64,000 nt of DNA from Lysobacter sp. Lineage in GTDB: Bacteria > Pseudomonadota > Gammaproteobacteria > Xanthomonadales > Xanthomonadaceae. The notes under the pieces are model-generated. The model was given only the letters and a program-made list of their open reading frames with translations, searched no databases and was not told where the DNA came from. Made by a program: the position numbers and the translations under genes. The stretch is taken from positions 124,001 to 188,000 of the forward strand of contig WYBC01000017.1 in NCBI GenBank assembly GCA_011526085.1, given 5' to 3'. This document shows, piece after piece, positions 1 to 9,327 of this stretch. Numbering within the stretch: position 1 is the first letter of the stretch; every line of letters begins with the position of its first letter.

Positions 1-144
1 CATGCGGCCGGAGTGGCCGTTGCCGGAATCGTTCCGGCGACGATGCCGCACGCCCGATGAATCGGGCAGCCTGCATGCGGCTTCCCGGCGCCTCGGGACG
101 GGCTCACGCTCGTCGCGACTGAATGCCCTGATGGGCGGACGAGA

Positions 145-414
145 TCAGGCGTCCGCGGCGTGCCCTCGGCGCCAGAGCATGCGACCTCCGATCCGGACCC
201 GCTCGACTTCGCCCGAGGCTTCGAGCCGTTCGAGGGCGATCCCGGTCACCGCGGGCGATTCCGGTATGCCCGGCCAGCGGATCCACCAGTTGTGAACGCC
301 TTCGAGCGTGTCCGCGCTCTCCGGGCGTTGGCGCAGGTATTCGCGAATGGCGTTGGCGGCGAAGGCGATGAGCGCGTCATCCATCGGAAGCGGTCTGAAG
401 AACGGGGGAAGCAT
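145..414 (-). CDS. Small conserved hypothetical protein, 89 aa
   Basis: An 89-residue soluble protein with no signal peptide or membrane segment. The ATG at 414 was chosen over longer in-frame starts because GGAGGA lies about ten bases upstream; a second ATG at 384 (MDDALIAF) is possible but has a weaker ribosome site. The body has a helical half (IREYLRQRP), a tryptophan-rich turn (HNWWIRWPG), a second helix and a basic C-terminal strand (RVRIGGRMLWRR), which looks like a small winged-helix or helical-bundle fold. I recall similar short unnamed proteins in other proteobacteria but cannot name a domain. It diverges from the lectin gene to its right. Function unknown. Confidence 0.6.
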   Translation of the reverse strand: MLPPFFRPLPMDDALIAFAANAIREYLRQRPESADTLEGVHNWWIRWPGIPESPAVTGIALERLEASGEVERVRIGGRMLWRRGHAADA

Positions 415-833
415 CGTAACAAGTCCTCCGGCCAGCGAAGCGCACCCGTGATGAAACATCGAACGCCTCCCGCGTGCGCGCAGAATCGGCTGCGGCGCGG
501 CGAAAACCGGGCGGTCCGGGCGGTCGTTGCGGTGTCTCTGCGGTGCGCGATCGGGGCCGGACGCACGGAACACATCACGACGATGCGGGTCGCCCGCGGG
601 CGGAATCGCATCCGTCACGGAATCGCCGTGCATCCGCATTCGCATGAAAAAAAGGGAAATTCGAAGATTTCACGAAACAGCATCGTCGCCGCATGTCGAC
701 AGGATGCGCCTTCGTCCGGTGTCCGACAGGCGCGCAGGCGCCGCTTGATGACGCGATTTTCGCGGTGCTAGCGTTCGGCCCGGTCGCCATCCCGGCGCCG
801 GCCCCGCGTACCTTCACGCGAAAAGGAGTTCAC
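415..833. other. Gene-free stretch between divergent genes
   Basis: About 420 bases between the divergent starts of the small hypothetical protein and the lectin. It contains a short AT-richer patch at roughly 646-690 with a run of seven A, which could carry promoters for either side. I see no convincing -35/-10 pair, no strong inverted repeat and no credible small gene. Confidence 0.4.
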
Positions 834-1271
834 ATGAGCAGCATTCTTTTCCAGATCAAGATGGGCAACGGCCTTGCGCTGGCGATCGACAAGAACAACC
901 CCGGGCCGGGCGGTCAATTGATCGTGATGACCGCCAATCCCGGCGATGCCGATCAGCAGTGGACCTGGGTGTACAACCCCGCGTCGAATGCCTCGATTCT
1001 CTACAACCCCGGTCGCGGCCTGTACGCGGCGCCGAAATCGGTCAAGGAGGGCGCGCCCATCGTTCTGAACGCCCTCGAATCTCATTACAACGCCTCGCAG
1101 ACGTTCAATGTCCTCGGCGCCGATGGCGCGGCGGTGCAGTGCGCGGGCGATACCGATCTCAACATGAACGCGTTCGGCGATTCCTGGCCGCCGGGCACCA
1201 AGGTCGGCCTGTGGGGCTGGAGCAAAGGCCAGCAGAACGAAATCTGGACATCGACCGTCCTCAATCCCTGA
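834..1271 (+). CDS. Ricin-B-type beta-trefoil lectin-like protein
   Basis: A 145-residue protein that appears to be a single beta-trefoil domain with no enzymatic partner. Repeating aromatic motifs of the QxW type are visible: DQQWTW near residue 43 and NEIWTS near the C terminus. Turn motifs such as NPGRGLYA mark the three lobes. Known members of this fold bind galactose-type sugars or other glycans. There is no signal peptide, so it is either cytoplasmic or exported by another route. The ATG at 834 is preceded by AAGGAG with good spacing, which is why the longer upstream reading was rejected. It stands alone, convergent with the lipoprotein gene. Sugar specificity cannot be read from the sequence. 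Confidence 0.75.
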   Translation: MSSILFQIKMGNGLALAIDKNNPGPGGQLIVMTANPGDADQQWTWVYNPASNASILYNPGRGLYAAPKSVKEGAPIVLNALESHYNASQTFNVLGADGAAVQCAGDTDLNMNAFGDSWPPGTKVGLWGWSKGQQNEIWTSTVLNP

Positions 1272-1374
1272 TGGCGGCCCGAGCGCGCGACATGCGCACA
1301 CTTCAATCCGCCACACATCACCAGTCCCGTTTTGCGATCGTTGCACGTCGGCCGCGGCGCGACAGGACGCCATA

Positions 1375-1409
1375 GCGCCGTGGGGCGGCTCAAGCCCGCC
1401 CCATGGCGC
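1375..1409. terminator. Hairpin between convergent genes
   Basis: Inverted repeat with 14-base arms (one G/A difference that still pairs as G-U in one strand) and a short loop, between the lectin stop and the lipoprotein stop. No T-run follows on either strand, so termination is only suggested by position. Confidence 0.4.
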
Positions 1410-1444
1410 CACTCCGGCAACCAGGATCTCTGCCTCGCGCGCGG

Positions 1445-2416
1445 CTATTCTTTTGCCGGAGGAACAACCGTCCCGGAGATCGTCCATCCCGGCGGCTTCT
1501 TGTCCTCGGACGCCTTCTTTTCCGCCTCGCTGGTGGCGCTGACCAGCTCGACGCAATACCTGGCGTCAGAACCACAGACGTTTTCGGGATATGTGAGCGC
1601 AACGCCGAATTTGACCGTTTCATCAAGGCGGCGGCGTAGCACATAGGTCCAGGCAATCGGTTTCAGGCTCAACGTGATGGTCGGCTTGGGCCGACCTTGA
1701 TCGGACCACTTTTGAAACGCGGCCTGATCACTGCGCAAGAGGGAAGTCGCCGCCGTCGCACTCTTGTCATTGAGACCCCACTGCCGGGTGAAGAAATCGG
1801 TGATCGGCAGAACGGACAACAATGTCTCGACGGTCTTGTCTTCGACCTCAGCCACGGCCTCGGTCATTGTTCCATCCGGGGCGAGCTTGATCGTCGCGCT
1901 CGCGGTGCCGATCCAGGGCCGGCGGGTATTAATGAAATACTGGGTGTCAGACAACTCGCTGGCGACGACCACCGTGTTCTCGATCGTCCTGCCGTACGGA
2001 GCAACAGGAACGATACAGAGCGTCTTGGTGAACTGCTTGTCATGACATCCGCCCCACTGGATATCGGCGGCATCGATTTTCGCCTGGACTTTGGAAGCGA
2101 AATTTTCGGGTGTGATTTCGGCATCCTTCGACAGTTCAATGCTGATACCCTCCAGCTCAAGCAAGGCTCCGTTGCTCGCGACAATCTGCATCTCGCCGGA
2201 AGGGGCCACAATCTCCTTGTCGCCGACCTTGAGGACGAACGCGACCTTCCAATGGGTCATCACCACTTTCGTCATCTGATATCGAACCGGCTTCTTGACG
2301 AGAATCGGAATTCCGGGAATTCCGGCGCTCTTCGTCGCATCTTGTCTGCTGACCCTGTACAGACCACACGATGTGATCGCGAGGCAGCACAGGCACACGG
2401 CGGCGATGATTTTCAC
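1445..2416 (-). CDS. Putative lipoprotein, unknown family
   Basis: A 323-residue protein with a classical lipoprotein signal: MKII start, hydrophobic core and lipobox LAITSC, with the modified Cys at residue 17. It is therefore expected on the inner or outer membrane. The mature part is mostly polar and beta-rich, with further cysteines (GCHDKQFTKTLC, VCGSDARYC) that could form disulfides, and a charged C terminus (AEKKASEDKKPPG). I do not recognise a domain. Base composition is clearly less GC-rich than the neighbours, roughly mid-50s to 60 percent by eye, which suggests recent acquisition. It is flanked by the lectin (convergent) and the GloVer-repeat gene (same strand, upstream). Confidence 0.7.
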   Translation of the reverse strand: MKIIAAVCLCCLAITSCGLYRVSRQDATKSAGIPGIPILVKKPVRYQMTKVVMTHWKVAFVLKVGDKEIVAPSGEMQIVASNGALLELEGISIELSKDAEITPENFASKVQAKIDAADIQWGGCHDKQFTKTLCIVPVAPYGRTIENTVVVASELSDTQYFINTRRPWIGTASATIKLAPDGTMTEAVAEVEDKTVETLLSVLPITDFFTRQWGLNDKSATAATSLLRSDQAAFQKWSDQGRPKPTITLSLKPIAWTYVLRRRLDETVKFGVALTYPENVCGSDARYCVELVSATSEAEKKASEDKKPPGWTISGTVVPPAKE

Positions 2417-2749
2417 GAGGGCTTCTCCAACCTATGCGACGCATTTCGCCCCTTCTTTCTAACAGGACCCGGCGAAACCCTGTAGCCGCCATCCGGACTG
2501 CCTTCGGAATCAGATGGCGGATCAGCGATCCATGCCGTTTGAGCACCAACGAGCAGAATCGTGTTCACCCACCCATCGGAAACGGGTAGATTCCTCGCAT
2601 CGGATAAGGGGAAAGGAAGATCGGGACACCCGCCATGTCTACAGGAAGACTGACAGCCCGCCGCGTGCGATGCGCGTGATTGCTCGCAATGGTCAACCTC
2701 ACCCGCCCCGGGACGCGGAAGCCGCGTCCCGGGCGGTGCTGGAGACGCA
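2417..2749. other. Gene-free stretch upstream of the lipoprotein gene
   Basis: About 330 bases between the lipoprotein start and the end of the GloVer gene. It should hold the lipoprotein promoter. The only clear structure is a GC-rich hairpin at 2704-2736. No credible coding region. Confidence 0.4.
2704..2736. terminator. GC-rich hairpin after the GloVer gene
   Basis: Arms of about 15 bases (CCGCGTCCCGGGCGG against its near-perfect complement, one bulged C) around an AA loop, 14-46 bases past the end of the GloVer-repeat gene in its direction of transcription. No U-run follows, so it is terminator-like only. Confidence 0.45.
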
Positions 2750-4243
2750 TCAGGGCGACGAGAAATACACCTGCGGCACGAAATTGTAGTCGCTGCCGCT
2801 GTTCGTCATCTGCACGGAGGTCACCGACCCGTCGGTGAGCACGGCGACGCCCTGCGCGGCCATGCCGATGCCGGGGGCATCGAAGCGGACGCTCGGGGGC
2901 GAGGTGTAGCCCTGCCCGCCGATGATCATGGTCACCTCCAGGACGATGCCGTCCTCCATCACCGCGGCGCCCTTCGCGGTCCTCATATCGATCAGTTTGA
3001 AGACCGTGCCGCCGTCGTTCCCGCCGCCTTCGAAGGTCGTGCCGCAGAGATTGCCATGGCTGTCGAAGATGAGCATGTTCTGCGGCGAATTTCCCTGCGT
3101 ATTGCTGTCGACGAAATCGAAGAGTGTCGAATACGTGTAGCTGCCGTCGCCATTGTTCCTGAGCATGAACACCGCGCCGCTGGCGTCGGAATCGCTGGCG
3201 GTTCCGAAGACATTGCCCGCATCGTCGAGGACCACGCCCGCCAATGGGGCGGCGATGCCGGATGCGGTGATGTCGAAATCGTGCAGCGTTTTGAACTGCG
3301 GCGGCGAGGCGGTCAGGTCGAGCATGAAGACGGAGCCGGACCAGTGCGCGCCTCCGGAATAGGTGGTGCCGTACAGACGACCGTGCGCGTCGATCGCGAG
3401 ATCGCCGGTGGGCATCGCCGCCGTCTGCATGCTCATCGGGAAGCTGTAGAGACTGTCGTAGACGTAGCCGCCCAGCGGAGACCGGAACAGCGCGAACAGC
3501 TCGCCGGCCGCGTTCGCGCCGCCCAACGGTTTCAGCCCGTAGAGGTTTCCGTCCGGGTCCAGCGTGAGCCCGCCGGTGTTGTCGTCGTAACCTGTCGGGG
3601 CGCCGAAATCGTGCAGTTTCGTGAAGACAAAAGCGCTCTTGTCGGGGGCGAGCATGAAGGCCGTGCCGCCGCCGTTCGCGCCGCCGGCGCTGGTCGTGCC
3701 GTAGAGCACGCCCCTCGCATCGATGGCCAGGCGGGCGGTCGGGGCCGCGCCGTCCGGATTCGTCGACGGCGTGCTCGGCGGCAGATGCATCGCCTGGAAA
3801 TTGTAGAGAACGGCATAGTGGCCGCTGCCGTCACCCGACAGGGACAGCCTGAAAACGACGCCATTCCCTGCGACGCCGCCACCGGCCGTCGTTCCGTAGA
3901 TGGTCCGGCCGCCGTCGGTCGCCAACAGGCCGCCGACCGGGCGTGCGCCGTCCGCTCCGTTGAAATGGTGCAGCACGGAATAGGTATACGTCGTGCAGAT
4001 GGGCGAGTTGTAACTCGGCGAAAGCCGGAACAGGACCCCATGCCCCGACGGATCGCCGTCGGTGAGTCCGCCGACATTGGTGACGCCGTACAGATTGCCG
4101 AAAACGTCCGCGACCAGGCAGCCCTCCGGCGTGTTGCCCAGCTGGGAATTCGGATCGAAGCCGTAGAGGCTGGCGAAGTCCCAGCCGGTGTCCGCGCCTT
4201 CCACCTGGGCCTGCGCGGCGTGCGAAGTATCGTCGTGATTCAT
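2750..4243 (-). CDS. GloVer-repeat (Gloeo_Verruco type) protein
   Basis: A 497-residue protein built of about seven tandem units with the pattern PxGxLxxDxxGxLYGTTxxGGxxxxGxVFxL (for example DLAIDAHGRLYGTTYSGG), the hallmark of the tandem repeat described in Gloeobacter and Verrucomicrobia. The units likely form a beta-propeller or extended beta structure. After the repeats (from about residue 425) a different beta domain carries the GGQGYTSPPSVRF motif seen at the C terminus of several bacterial surface proteins. The ATG at 4243 is preceded by AAGGA. No signal peptide is visible at the start (MNHDDTSHAAQ), which is odd for a family expected outside the cell. Ligand and function are unknown. 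Confidence 0.75.
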   Translation of the reverse strand: MNHDDTSHAAQAQVEGADTGWDFASLYGFDPNSQLGNTPEGCLVADVFGNLYGVTNVGGLTDGDPSGHGVLFRLSPSYNSPICTTYTYSVLHHFNGADGARPVGGLLATDGGRTIYGTTAGGGVAGNGVVFRLSLSGDGSGHYAVLYNFQAMHLPPSTPSTNPDGAAPTARLAIDARGVLYGTTSAGGANGGGTAFMLAPDKSAFVFTKLHDFGAPTGYDDNTGGLTLDPDGNLYGLKPLGGANAAGELFALFRSPLGGYVYDSLYSFPMSMQTAAMPTGDLAIDAHGRLYGTTYSGGAHWSGSVFMLDLTASPPQFKTLHDFDITASGIAAPLAGVVLDDAGNVFGTASDSDASGAVFMLRNNGDGSYTYSTLFDFVDSNTQGNSPQNMLIFDSHGNLCGTTFEGGGNDGGTVFKLIDMRTAKGAAVMEDGIVLEVTMIIGGQGYTSPPSVRFDAPGIGMAAQGVAVLTDGSVTSVQMTNSGSDYNFVPQVYFSSP

Positions 4244-4567
4244 GTGAAGTTCCTTGTCTTGAAGTCCATGTTCGAAAGCCCGGCGAGACGCTTCGCGCGC
4301 GGCCATGCCTTGGTCTGTGAGTGACCACGGACCATGCCGATAGACGCAACGGCATGCGCCTGCGAATTCGATCGCGTGTCGTCATTCCCCCCCGGTTCGC
4401 GGATGCGCTGCCCGCCGCGTTCGGCACGCTCTGTTCGGCAAGATCAGCCCCCGCATGCGATCGTATGTGCCGGGCTTCGCGATTTCCACCGCGAAAACCG
4501 GAACGAAAACCGGGACACCCTTTTTTGCTCGCCCGCTTCCCGTGGCCGCGGCATGCGGCCGGGCCAC
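4244..4567. other. Gene-free stretch between xdhC and the GloVer gene
   Basis: About 320 bases downstream of xdhC on the minus strand and upstream of the GloVer gene. It contains a GGCCGC-based palindrome at about 4547-4563, which could end the xdh transcript, and two copies of GAAAACCGG near 4493-4506. A run of six T at about 4521-4526 lies close to these. It presumably also carries the GloVer promoter. No gene seen. Confidence 0.4.
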
Positions 4568-5449
4568 TCAGCGATCCGCCGCATACCGCAGCTGGATTAT
4601 TTCGGCGAGGATGCTGATCGCGATCTCGTGCGGCGTCTGGGCGCCGATGTCGATGCCCACCGGTGCGCGCAGTCCCGCCAACGCCGCGGCATGTTCGGGC
4701 AGGGCGGCGCGCACCTCGCCGATCCGTCGGGCGCTGCCCATCATGCCGATGAAGCGCGGGGGCTGTTGGCACAGGGTTCGCAGCGCGGCGATATCGCATC
4801 GGAAATCGCGGTTCAACAGCACGGCGAACACCTCGCGCGGCGTGTCCAGCGCGCTGCGCAGCAGATCGACCGGGCCGGACAGGCGGGTGGCGCGATCGAA
4901 CTTCGCGAGTTCATCGCTCCGCTCGTCGTGGACCCACACATCGAAATCGAGCGTGTTGGCGAGATCGTGCAGCGCAAGCCCGCAGTGACCGGCACCGACG
5001 ATCAGCAGACGAGGATCCGGCCGGATCGTCTGCGGCTCGATCGTCTGCGGCTCACTGCTGCCGAGATCGTCGCTTCCCAGCGTGATGCTGTTCCCGGCCG
5101 CCAGCGTTCCGGCGATCGATGCCACCCGCAGGCGGTCGTCGGCGCCCTGCCAGCGTCGCAGGCCGATGCGCATGTGTCCGCCGCAGATGCCGGCGGCACC
5201 CTGACGGCCGGTCAGGTCGATCTCGACCAGCGCACTGCGCCCCGCGTCCTGCAGCAGGGCGTTGGCGGCCGCGATCACCTGCGCTTCGGCCATGCCGCCG
5301 CCGATGCTGCCCTCGCTTCCACCGGCGCCGATCAACATCCGGCTACCGCCCTTGCGCGGGGTCGCGCCGCGGGTCTCCAGCACGCTGGCCAGCACCACCG
5401 GCTCCGTCGCCAGCCGGGCCTGCAGGCGCGCGAACAGGCGTTCGTTCAA
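4568..5449 (-). CDS. xdhC: XdhC, molybdenum cofactor insertion factor
   Basis: A 293-residue XdhC/CoxI-family protein. In this family the protein binds molybdenum cofactor, promotes its sulfuration and delivers it to xanthine dehydrogenase. The N-terminal part (about 15-75) has the family signature with GSIGGGMAEAQV; the C-terminal part carries a Rossmann fold (LLIVGAGHCG at about 148) and the GMMGSARR loop. There is no ATG in a sensible place, so a TTG start at 5449 is proposed; it overlaps the xdhB stop (TTGA) and has GGAGG nine bases upstream. It is the last gene of the xdhA-xdhB-xdhC operon, the typical order. Translational coupling would keep XdhC in proportion to its client. Confidence 0.88.
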   Translation of the reverse strand: MNERLFARLQARLATEPVVLASVLETRGATPRKGGSRMLIGAGGSEGSIGGGMAEAQVIAAANALLQDAGRSALVEIDLTGRQGAAGICGGHMRIGLRRWQGADDRLRVASIAGTLAAGNSITLGSDDLGSSEPQTIEPQTIRPDPRLLIVGAGHCGLALHDLANTLDFDVWVHDERSDELAKFDRATRLSGPVDLLRSALDTPREVFAVLLNRDFRCDIAALRTLCQQPPRFIGMMGSARRIGEVRAALPEHAAALAGLRAPVGIDIGAQTPHEIAISILAEIIQLRYAADR

Positions 5450-7791
5450 GGGCCGACGCCTCCGCGGACGCGCTCGATGGCGGTCAGGATCGCTTCCGGC
5501 GTGGCCGGCGCGCCGAGGCCGACTTCGCTGATTTCGCCAGCGTCGCCGAACGCGGCGACCGCTTCGCGCAGTGCCTCGCGCACGCTCATCGCCAGCATGA
5601 AGGGCGGTTCGCCGACCGCCTTGCTGCCGAAGATCACCTGCGTGGTCGGCGGTTCGCTGCGCTGGAACAGCGTCAATCGGAAGTCTTCCGGCACTTCGCA
5701 CACGGTCGGGATCTTGTAGGTGCTGGGCGCGTCGGTGAGCAGCCTGCCGGCTTCGTTCCAGCGCAATTCCTCGCAGGTCAGCCAGCCCAAGCCCTGGACG
5801 AAACCGCCCTCGATCTGGCCGCGATCGATCGCGATGGCCAGCGAGTCGCCGACGTCGTGCAGGAGATCGACGCGGCGCAGCGTGTGCACGCCGGTGTATC
5901 CGCAGACTTCGACTTCGCTGACGGCCGCGCCGAAAGCGAAGTAGTAGAACGGATGCCCCTGGCCGGTCTGCGGGTTCCAGCGGAGCCCCGGCGTGCGGTA
6001 GAAGCCGGTGGAGGACAGGCTGATGCGTGCGCTGTACGCGGCGGCGACCACGGCCTCGAAACGCAAGCATTCGCCGTTGCCGTCATCGGCGAACACCATA
6101 TCGTCGGCGAAACGGACCTGTTCCGGCGTTACGCCGAGCAGCCCGGCGGCGACGGGGCGCAACCGTCCGAGCAGGGTCTCGCAGGCGGCCTTGACCGCCT
6201 GGCCATTGAGATCGGTACCGCTGCTGGCCGCGGTCGCCGAGGTGTTCGGCACCTTGTCGGTGCTGGTCGGCATGATCCGGATGCGCGCCATGGCGACGCC
6301 CAGCACGCGGCTGGCCACCGCCAGCATCTTGGTGTGCAGGCCCTGCCCCATTTCGGTGCCACCATGATTCAGCTGCACGCTGCCGTCGCTGTAGATGTGC
6401 ACCAGCGCACCGGCCTGGTTGTATTCGGTCTTGTTGAACGAAATGCCGAACTTCACCGGGGTGATGGCGATCCCGCGCTTGCGCTGCGGGCTGCCGGCGT
6501 TGAAGGCCTCGATCGCTTCGCGGCGGGCCAGGAACGCACTGTCGCGCAGCAACTGCGTCCACAGCGCCGGCAGATGATTGTCGACCACCGGTTGGCCGTA
6601 GGGAGTCTGGTTGCGGTCCGCATGACCGTCGGTAGCATGACCGCCGGTGGCCGGACGGTAGAAATTGCGCTCGCGGACTTCGTGCGCCGGCAGTCCGAGA
6701 TGCCGCGCGACGCGTTCCAGCACTTCTTCGCCCACCAGCATGCCCTGCGGACCGCCGAATCCGCGAAAGGCGGTGTTGGAAGCCAGATGCGTGCGCGCGA
6801 TCAGGCCGGTGATCTCGATATCCGGCACGAAGTAGGCGTTGTCGACATGCACCATCGCGCGCATCAGCACCGGCGGCGACAGGTCGCAGCTCCAGCCGCC
6901 ATCGGCGATCAGCTCGACCTTCAGCGCCAGCAGATGGCCGCGTTCGTCGAAACCGACCTCGTAACGGCCGAGGAACGGATGCCGTTTGCCGGTCATCTGC
7001 ATGTCGAGGCCACGGCTCAGTTTGATCCGCACCGGGCGACCGGTCCTGTACGCGGCCAGGGCCGCGATCGCGGCATAGGGATTGGCCTGGGTTTCCTTGC
7101 CGCCGAAACCGCCGCCCATGCGCAGACTGCGGCAGACGACCCGATGCGCCGGCAGCCCGAGCACGCGGGCGACGATGATCTGGGTTTCGGTCGGGTGCTG
7201 CGTCGAAGAGACGATCTGCACCGTGCCTTCGGAATCGATCTCGACCCAACTGGCCTGGGTCTCGAGATAGAAATGATCCTGACCGCCGATCTGGAGTTGC
7301 CCGGACAGCCGCAGCGGCGCGCGCGCCATCGCCGCGCCGGCATCGCCGCGCGCGACCCGCGCCGGCGGCAGATGGAAGGCCTGCGCGGCCATCGCCTGCT
7401 CGATGCTCAGCAGCGCCGGCAGCGCTTCGCAGGTCACCGACACCCGCTGTGCCGCGGCGCGCGCCACGGCCTCGTCGTCGGCCACCACCCAGGCCACGGC
7501 CTGGCCGTGGAACAGCACCGTGTCTGACGGAATCAGGGGCTCGTCGTGGAAGATCGGGCCGGTGTCGTTCTCGCCCGGCACGTCGCTCGCGGTCAGCACG
7601 GCGTGGACACCCGGCACGGCCAGCGCGGCCGTCGTATCGATGGCGAGAATGCGCGCATGCGCGTGCGGCGCCTGCACCGGATACACGCTCAGCATGCCAC
7701 TGGGCGGGCGCTGCTCGTCGGTATAGATCGCGCGGCCGGTGACGTGGCCGACGGCGCTCTCGTGGCGCAAGGAGGCGAGCGACGCGGTCAT
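5446..7791 (-). CDS. xdhB: Xanthine dehydrogenase, molybdopterin subunit
   Basis: A 781-residue molybdenum-cofactor subunit of xanthine dehydrogenase, which oxidises hypoxanthine to xanthine and xanthine to urate. Visible landmarks are MGGGFGGKE at 225-233 (cofactor binding), AFRGFGGPQGM, GTEMGQGLHTKM, and KAVGEPPFM with the likely catalytic Glu at 728. Size and order of motifs match the bacterial two-subunit enzyme. The start ATG overlaps the xdhA stop by four bases (ATGA) and the stop overlaps the xdhC start. No signal peptide, so a cytoplasmic enzyme rather than a periplasmic aldehyde oxidase. The specificity is inferred from family and from the adjacent adenine deaminase. Confidence 0.93.
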   Translation of the reverse strand: MTASLASLRHESAVGHVTGRAIYTDEQRPPSGMLSVYPVQAPHAHARILAIDTTAALAVPGVHAVLTASDVPGENDTGPIFHDEPLIPSDTVLFHGQAVAWVVADDEAVARAAAQRVSVTCEALPALLSIEQAMAAQAFHLPPARVARGDAGAAMARAPLRLSGQLQIGGQDHFYLETQASWVEIDSEGTVQIVSSTQHPTETQIIVARVLGLPAHRVVCRSLRMGGGFGGKETQANPYAAIAALAAYRTGRPVRIKLSRGLDMQMTGKRHPFLGRYEVGFDERGHLLALKVELIADGGWSCDLSPPVLMRAMVHVDNAYFVPDIEITGLIARTHLASNTAFRGFGGPQGMLVGEEVLERVARHLGLPAHEVRERNFYRPATGGHATDGHADRNQTPYGQPVVDNHLPALWTQLLRDSAFLARREAIEAFNAGSPQRKRGIAITPVKFGISFNKTEYNQAGALVHIYSDGSVQLNHGGTEMGQGLHTKMLAVASRVLGVAMARIRIMPTSTDKVPNTSATAASSGTDLNGQAVKAACETLLGRLRPVAAGLLGVTPEQVRFADDMVFADDGNGECLRFEAVVAAAYSARISLSSTGFYRTPGLRWNPQTGQGHPFYYFAFGAAVSEVEVCGYTGVHTLRRVDLLHDVGDSLAIAIDRGQIEGGFVQGLGWLTCEELRWNEAGRLLTDAPSTYKIPTVCEVPEDFRLTLFQRSEPPTTQVIFGSKAVGEPPFMLAMSVREALREAVAAFGDAGEISEVGLGAPATPEAILTAIERVRGGVGP

Positions 7792-9161
7792 GGCTGCAGC
7801 TCCGCGACGAAGCGCAGGAACAGATTGGCGCTGAGCACGCGACGGTATTCGCTGCCGGCGCGATGATCGCTGAGCGGCTCGAACTCCGCGCGCAACTGCG
7901 CCGCGGCTGCGGCGAGGGTTTCATCGTCGAGCGTTCGCCCGATCAGCAGCGCTTCGGTTTTCCGTGCCCGCGCGGGAATGGCGGCGACGCCGCCGTAGGC
8001 CAGGCGCGCATGGCCGACTCTCTGCCGGTCGTCGAACCCGAGCGCGAACGCGGCCGCCACGATGCTGATGTCGTCGGTCTGCCGCTTGGCCACCTTGGCG
8101 CTGCCGGAACGCAGGTCGGCGCGACGCGGCAACGTGACCGCGACGATGAGTTCGTCGGGGCGGCGCACGGTCTTGCGATAACCGACGAAATAATCGGCCG
8201 CATCGATATCGCGATCGCCATCCGGACCGCGCACGTGGATCACCGCATCCAGCGCGAGCAGCACCGGCAACAGATCGCCGATCGGCGATGCGCTGCCGAT
8301 GTTGCCGCCCAGGGTCGCGCGATTGCGCACCTGCAGGCCGGCGAACCACGGCAGCATGTCGTCGATGGCCGGGAAAAGGCCCTGCAGTTCCGACTGCAAC
8401 CGGCTCAAGGGCACGCCGGCGCCGATCCGGACGCGATCGTCGCCGATGTGCAGCTGCTGCAATTCGCCGATCCGGTCCAGCGCAATCAGCACCGGCGCGA
8501 CCGGCTGGCCATGACTCAGGTGCACGCCGAGATCGGTCCCGCCGGCGAACCATTCCGATTGCGGATGTTCGGCCTTGAGCGCGAGCGCGTCGCCGATGGT
8601 GACGGGACTGAAAAAATGCGGCAGGTCCGCGGCCGGCAGCGCCGATCGGGGTTGCGCGCGCAACGCGGCGAAGCGCGGATCGGCGGGCGCATCGAGCGCC
8701 AGCCGTCGCGCCGCCTGGCGGATCGGCCCGTAGCCCGTGCAACGACACAGATTGCCGGCGATCGCATGATCGTCGAGCGCATCTTCATGCAGCCCGACGA
8801 AGAGACTCATGACGAATCCCGGGGTGCAGTAGCCGCATTGCGAGCCGGCGCCATCGACCAGCGCCTGTTGCACCGGATGCAAAGTCTCGCCCTCGGCCAA
8901 CGCCTCCACGGTCAGCACCTCGCGCCCCGGCAGGACACCGACGGGCAGAAGACAACTGTTGACCGCCACATAGCGCGACCCGCCGACGCCATCGGCCTCG
9001 ATCAACGCCACCGTGCAAGCCCCGCAATCGCCGTCTGCGCAGCCCTCCTTGGTGCCGGTATGGCGCTGCCGCTTGAGCCAGCGCAGCAGGGACTCGCGGG
9101 GATCGCTCTCCGTGAGCGACCGGGTTTCGCCATTGAGGCGAAAGGTGTTGGAAGTCGTCAT
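7788..9161 (-). CDS. xdhA: Xanthine dehydrogenase, Fe-S/FAD subunit
   Basis: A 457-residue small subunit that passes electrons from the molybdenum site through two [2Fe-2S] clusters to FAD and NAD+. The ferredoxin-like domain has Cys41, Cys46, Cys49 and Cys70. The second cluster domain has Cys109, Cys112, Cys139 and Cys141 (GNLCRCTGYGPI). The FAD-binding domain follows, with GGTDLGVHLS and GGNIGSASPIGDLLPVL. It is the first gene of the xdhABC operon, and its start faces the adenine deaminase gene across 166 bases, so a shared control region is likely. No ribosome site at ideal spacing was found; the nearest AGGA lies about 14 bases away. Confidence 0.93.
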   Translation of the reverse strand: MTTSNTFRLNGETRSLTESDPRESLLRWLKRQRHTGTKEGCADGDCGACTVALIEADGVGGSRYVAVNSCLLPVGVLPGREVLTVEALAEGETLHPVQQALVDGAGSQCGYCTPGFVMSLFVGLHEDALDDHAIAGNLCRCTGYGPIRQAARRLALDAPADPRFAALRAQPRSALPAADLPHFFSPVTIGDALALKAEHPQSEWFAGGTDLGVHLSHGQPVAPVLIALDRIGELQQLHIGDDRVRIGAGVPLSRLQSELQGLFPAIDDMLPWFAGLQVRNRATLGGNIGSASPIGDLLPVLLALDAVIHVRGPDGDRDIDAADYFVGYRKTVRRPDELIVAVTLPRRADLRSGSAKVAKRQTDDISIVAAAFALGFDDRQRVGHARLAYGGVAAIPARARKTEALLIGRTLDDETLAAAAAQLRAEFEPLSDHRAGSEYRRVLSANLFLRFVAELQP

Positions 9162-9247
9162 GGCCGAATGTTACGTCCTGGGAAGGGTGAGTTCCATGGC
9201 GGGCCCATGCATGGCCAATGTGGTCGGCGGGCAGCCCTGCACACCCC

Positions 9248-9276
9248 TTGAAGAGTTTTTTCGGCTCGCGGCTAGG
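9248..9276 (+). promoter_or_regulatory. Possible promoter for adenine deaminase
   Basis: TTGAAG followed by 17 bases and GCTAGG, about 50 bases upstream of the adenine deaminase start. The -35 is reasonable and the -10 is poor, so this is a weak candidate. Confidence 0.3.
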
Positions 9277-9327
9277 CGTCCGCCCACGCTTCGGGCAGAC
9301 TCCCGCCATCCAGACAAGGAACTCCGC

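Noticed and set aside
2750-4243. Regular repeats of the GloVer gene as a DNA satellite
   Set aside because: The repeat is at protein level with diverged DNA, explained by the protein family.
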